Shown: positions 5,877-7,379 of the stretch, in pieces
How positions within the stretch are numbered: position 1 is the stretch's first letter
Layout of the letters: each line of letters opens with the position of its first letter
Assembly (NCBI GenBank): GCA_022511055.1
Contig: JAFLSH010000153.1
Location: 1-7,379 of the forward strand
Direction: 5' to 3'
DNA length: 7,379 bases
Origin: Prevotella sp.
GTDB lineage: Bacteria > Bacteroidota > Bacteroidia > Bacteroidales > Bacteroidaceae
Notes under the pieces: generated by a model
What the model saw: only the letters and a program-made list of their open reading frames with translations
Told to the model about the DNA's origin: nothing
Database searches by the model: none
Position numbers and translations under genes: made by a program

Positions 5877-5910
5877 CTTGTGAATTATTGATATAGATTT
5901 AGTAACTTTG
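5877..5910 (+). promoter_or_regulatory. Promoter of the exported 139-residue protein gene
   Basis: CTTG (5877-5880), a 22-base spacer and TAACTTTG (5903-5910) on the plus strand, 31 bases before the ATG at 5942. The leader is A-rich (CCAAAATAAAAACAAAAC), as favoured for translation in Bacteroidota without Shine-Dalgarno. It is back to back with the glycogen operon promoter, about 76 bases between the two -7 boxes, so shared regulation is possible. Confidence 0.65.
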
Positions 5911-5941
5911 CAGCCAAAATAAAAACAAAACTCCACACGGC

Positions 5942-6361
5942 ATGAAGAAGCTAACTGTTCTTTTGATGATTCTCGTCTCGTCAGTGGCACTGGCACAGAC
6001 AGATGACAGGGATTTCCAGGCATACCTCTACAACGATGACTATGAGGTGTTTATGCGCATCAACTTCTACGATAGCAACATCACCATACCCGAACAGCCG
6101 CTCTATGGCGAGCTGCCCGGATTCCTGGGCAAGAAGCGCAACTCGTTCTGCTGGATTATTACTTCTGCGAAGATAAAAAACGGCGTGGCCGAGCTTTCGC
6201 TCATCAACGACTACGGCAGCGAGGACCTGACTGCCCAGCTGTCGCGGCAGAACGACAGCATCTACGTGCTGAAGCAGCTGGAGGGGAGTGCCTTGAAAGT
6301 GCCCAAGGACGGCAAATGGCAGAAGTTGCCGAAGGCGCTGGAACTCAAGCGGCGGCGATAA
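5942..6361 (+). CDS. Exported protein of unknown function (139 residues)
   Basis: A complete small protein with a clear signal peptide: MKK, a hydrophobic core LTVLLMILVSSV, and an Ala-Leu-Ala cleavage site (residues 16-18) before QTDD. There is no lipobox cysteine, so a soluble periplasmic or secreted protein of about 121 residues is expected. The mature part is rich in aromatic and beta-forming residues with alternating polar turns (QAYLYNDDYEVFMRINFYD, GVAELSLINDYG), which suggests a small beta-sandwich or barrel, and it ends in a basic tail (LELKRRR). A single Cys in the mature protein (NSFCWIIT) excludes an internal disulfide. I do not recognise a family. It has its own promoter and is transcribed away from the glycogen operon; co-regulation with glycogen metabolism is possible but unproven. 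The first Met is well supported by the signal peptide and the promoter distance. Confidence 0.8.
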   Translation: MKKLTVLLMILVSSVALAQTDDRDFQAYLYNDDYEVFMRINFYDSNITIPEQPLYGELPGFLGKKRNSFCWIITSAKIKNGVAELSLINDYGSEDLTAQLSRQNDSIYVLKQLEGSALKVPKDGKWQKLPKALELKRRR

Positions 6362-6467
6362 TCAAAACTTTTGCTGTCAGCAGGCGTAAAATTTCCACAA
6401 AGATTGAAATGTTTTGAATAATTTTGCAACCGTTTAGGATAATAAAAGCGAAAAGAAGATGACAAAG

Positions 6468-6499
6468 TTTGGTGGTTTCAGGAAATATGCTTATCTTTG
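6468..6499 (+). promoter_or_regulatory. Promoter of the toxin-antitoxin operon
   Basis: TTTG (6468-6471), a 20-base spacer and TATCTTTG (6492-6499): both Bacteroidota boxes are exact. The antitoxin ATG follows 29 bases after the -7 box. A second box-like sequence, TAATTTTG (6419-6426), lies upstream without a -33 partner and is weaker. Confidence 0.75.
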
Positions 6500-6526
6500 C
6501 AGCCAAACATTAACGGCTTTGTAAGA

Positions 6527-6540
6527 ATATGTGTACATAT
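6527..6540. promoter_or_regulatory. Inverted repeat over the antitoxin start codon (operator candidate)
   Basis: ATATGT, two bases, ACATAT: perfect six-base arms that span the ATG at 6529. Type II antitoxins commonly repress their own operon by binding a palindrome near the promoter or start. The position fits, but the repeat is short and partly coding. Confidence 0.35.
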
Positions 6541-6834
6541 ACATTCACGCTTGACGACAGGCTCGTGGATAAAATTAGCCCTCAGTTTAAAGGACAGGAG
6601 GCTATGCGGCAATGGCTTCAGCAAGAGTTGGAGTTGTTGGTTGTTCGGCGTGCAGAAAGGACAGCCAATGGGCAAAACTCACAGGACAAAGAGTTGGCAA
6701 GGAAACGCATCCTGGAGCTTACATCAGGCAAGCGGAAAACGACACTGGCAGACCTGAAGGGTATCATGGCAGGGGCGATGCACAGTGTAGAGGAAATGCG
6801 TAGTGACTATCTTTCTGAAAAATATGGCTTATGA
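6529..6834 (+). CDS. Probable antitoxin of a type II toxin-antitoxin pair
   Basis: A 101-residue protein directly upstream of a PIN-domain toxin; its TGA overlaps the toxin's ATG (ATGA at 6831-6834), the usual arrangement for coupled antitoxin and toxin. The N-terminus reads TYTFTLDDRLVDKIS, a short beta strand followed by a helix, then EAMRQWLQQELELLVVRRA, a second helix. This is the outline of a ribbon-helix-helix DNA-binding dimer, although no family signature is certain. Residues about 55-101 are charged and helical (ARKRILELTSGK, then LKGIMAGAMHSVEEMRSDY) and would be the part that wraps the toxin and blocks its active site. It is likely to repress its own promoter (6468-6499), possibly through the palindrome at its start. 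No Shine-Dalgarno is seen. Identification rests mainly on its partner and on gene order. Confidence 0.72.
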   Translation: MCTYTFTLDDRLVDKISPQFKGQEAMRQWLQQELELLVVRRAERTANGQNSQDKELARKRILELTSGKRKTTLADLKGIMAGAMHSVEEMRSDYLSEKYGL

Positions 6835-7277
6835 GAGTGTTCCTTGATACCAATGTCATTTTGGAATACCTGATGCAGCGTGAACAGGTTGATACCGTTG
6901 AAAGACTGATAGACAATTTGCAAAGTTCAGGTGGCGAGATGTATATGTCGGCAGGCTGCTTCTACACCATTCTATACGTATTGGACAACTATTTTCGCAA
7001 AGAGCTGGAAATAAGTAATCCTGACAGGACTTCAGCGGTAAGAAGCCTTGCCCGGCAGTTGCTGGATGTTTTCCGTGTGGCAGAGCATGACAACCAGTCG
7101 CTATTGGCTGGTGTTTGTAATGAGGCATTTACAGATTTGGAAGACGGATGCCAGTATCATGTAGCATTGAAGGCAGAATGCAAATATTTGCTGACTTTCA
7201 ACAAGAAGCATTACCCTATGGAGTCTCATGACATTGAGGTCATAACTCCTTATGAGTTTACGTCTGTTATCGGCTGA
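6831..7277 (+). CDS. PIN-domain toxin (VapC-like ribonuclease)
   Basis: A 148-residue single-domain PIN protein (PIN_3-like), expected to be a magnesium-dependent endoribonuclease held inactive by the upstream antitoxin. Visible motifs are the N-terminal FLDTNVILEYL with Asp6 and Asn8, and FTDLEDGCQYHVAL with Asp102 and Asp105, followed by KYLLTFNKKHYP with Asn124 and the typical C-terminal VITPYEF. The second canonical acid, a Glu expected in the strand-helix after about residue 40, appears replaced: the aligned segment is CFYTILYVLD, with Thr46 at that place. Many Bacteroidota PIN_3 proteins vary there, so activity is still plausible. Translation is coupled to the antitoxin by the ATGA overlap. 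Its 3' end overlaps, tail to tail, the last 11 bases of a minus-strand gene, and a hairpin sits across its stop codon. Confidence 0.88.
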   Translation: MRVFLDTNVILEYLMQREQVDTVERLIDNLQSSGGEMYMSAGCFYTILYVLDNYFRKELEISNPDRTSAVRSLARQLLDVFRVAEHDNQSLLAGVCNEAFTDLEDGCQYHVALKAECKYLLTFNKKHYPMESHDIEVITPYEFTSVIG

Positions 7278-7379
7278 TTCGGACAATCAGCGGACTTTTC
7301 AGACTGCGCATGAACCATGCGATACGCGACTGCCACTCCTCTGGTGTGCGCACGTCATATTTCGCCCATGCCGAGCCGA
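7267..7379 (-). CDS. Partial CDS, C-terminal 36 residues of an unidentified protein
   Basis: A minus-strand frame enters at the right edge and ends at TAA (7269-7267). The visible tail begins GSAWAKYDVRTPEEWQSR, and the last residues are SLKSPLIVRISR. The amphipathic, Trp-rich stretch RTPEEWQSRIAWFMRSL looks like real coding sequence rather than chance, and no stop interrupts it. Too little is present to name a family. It converges on the PIN toxin gene and overlaps its 3' end by 11 bases. Confidence 0.55.
   Translation of the reverse strand, partial: GSAWAKYDVRTPEEWQSRIAWFMRSLKSPLIVRISR
7273..7299 (+). terminator. Possible terminator of the toxin-antitoxin operon
   Basis: GCTGATT (7273-7279), loop CGGAC, AATCAGC (7285-7291), then GGACTTTT. 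A perfect seven-pair stem that includes the toxin stop codon, but the T-run is short and offset by four bases, so termination may be partial. It lies within the coding end of the opposing gene. Confidence 0.4.

Noticed and set aside
6419..6426. TAATTTTG as an additional promoter for the toxin-antitoxin operon
   Set aside because: It matches TAnnTTTG, but has no -33 partner and would give a leader of about 100 bases, while an exact two-box promoter lies closer to the start.
6497..6757. Alternative plus-strand frame overlapping the antitoxin gene
   Set aside because: Its start lies within the -7 box, and its composition is poor; the 6529-6834 frame fits the promoter spacing and the ATGA overlap with the toxin.

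Overview
This window looks like a Bacteroidota chromosome, most likely a Prevotella- or Bacteroides-like member of the Bacteroidales. Three things point there. Start codons lack Shine-Dalgarno sequences. Six -7 boxes of the Bacteroidota primary sigma factor type (TAnnTTTG, here TATCTTTG or TAACTTTG) lie upstream of starts or of a structured region. A GT3-type glycogen synthase sits next to a DUF3417-type glucan phosphorylase, a pairing familiar in this phylum. The genus is an inference.

Left part (1-1241, all genes on the minus strand). From right to left there is a DUF4112 membrane-associated protein (654-1241), then a 333-base stretch without a credible gene (321-653), then a 56-residue zinc-ribbon protein (150-320) and, 15 bases further on, the start of a second Cys-x2-Cys protein that runs off the left edge (1-134). 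The gene-free stretch has a good minus-strand promoter (572-603) followed by nested inverted repeats (378-512) that fold into a long rod capped by a C(UUCG)G tetraloop. It is either an independent structured RNA or a structured leader of the zinc-ribbon genes, and it is the most unusual part of the window.

Centre (1456-5851, minus strand). A two-gene glycogen operon: glycogen/starch synthase of the GT3 type (4125-5795) first, then alpha-glucan phosphorylase (GT35, 1524-4094) 30 bases downstream, closed by a strong intrinsic terminator (1456-1491). One transcript therefore carries both the polymerising and the degrading enzyme. The promoter of the synthase lies inside an apparent 15-codon N-terminal extension, so the downstream ATG is taken as the start.

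Right part (5877-7379, mainly plus strand). Diverging from the glycogen operon is a small exported protein of unknown function (5942-6361). Next comes a two-gene type II toxin-antitoxin module: an antitoxin-like protein (6529-6834) whose stop overlaps the start of a PIN-domain toxin (6831-7277). It has a near-ideal promoter and a palindrome over the antitoxin start. The toxin's 3' end overlaps, tail to tail, the 3' end of a minus-strand gene that enters from the right edge (7267-7379).
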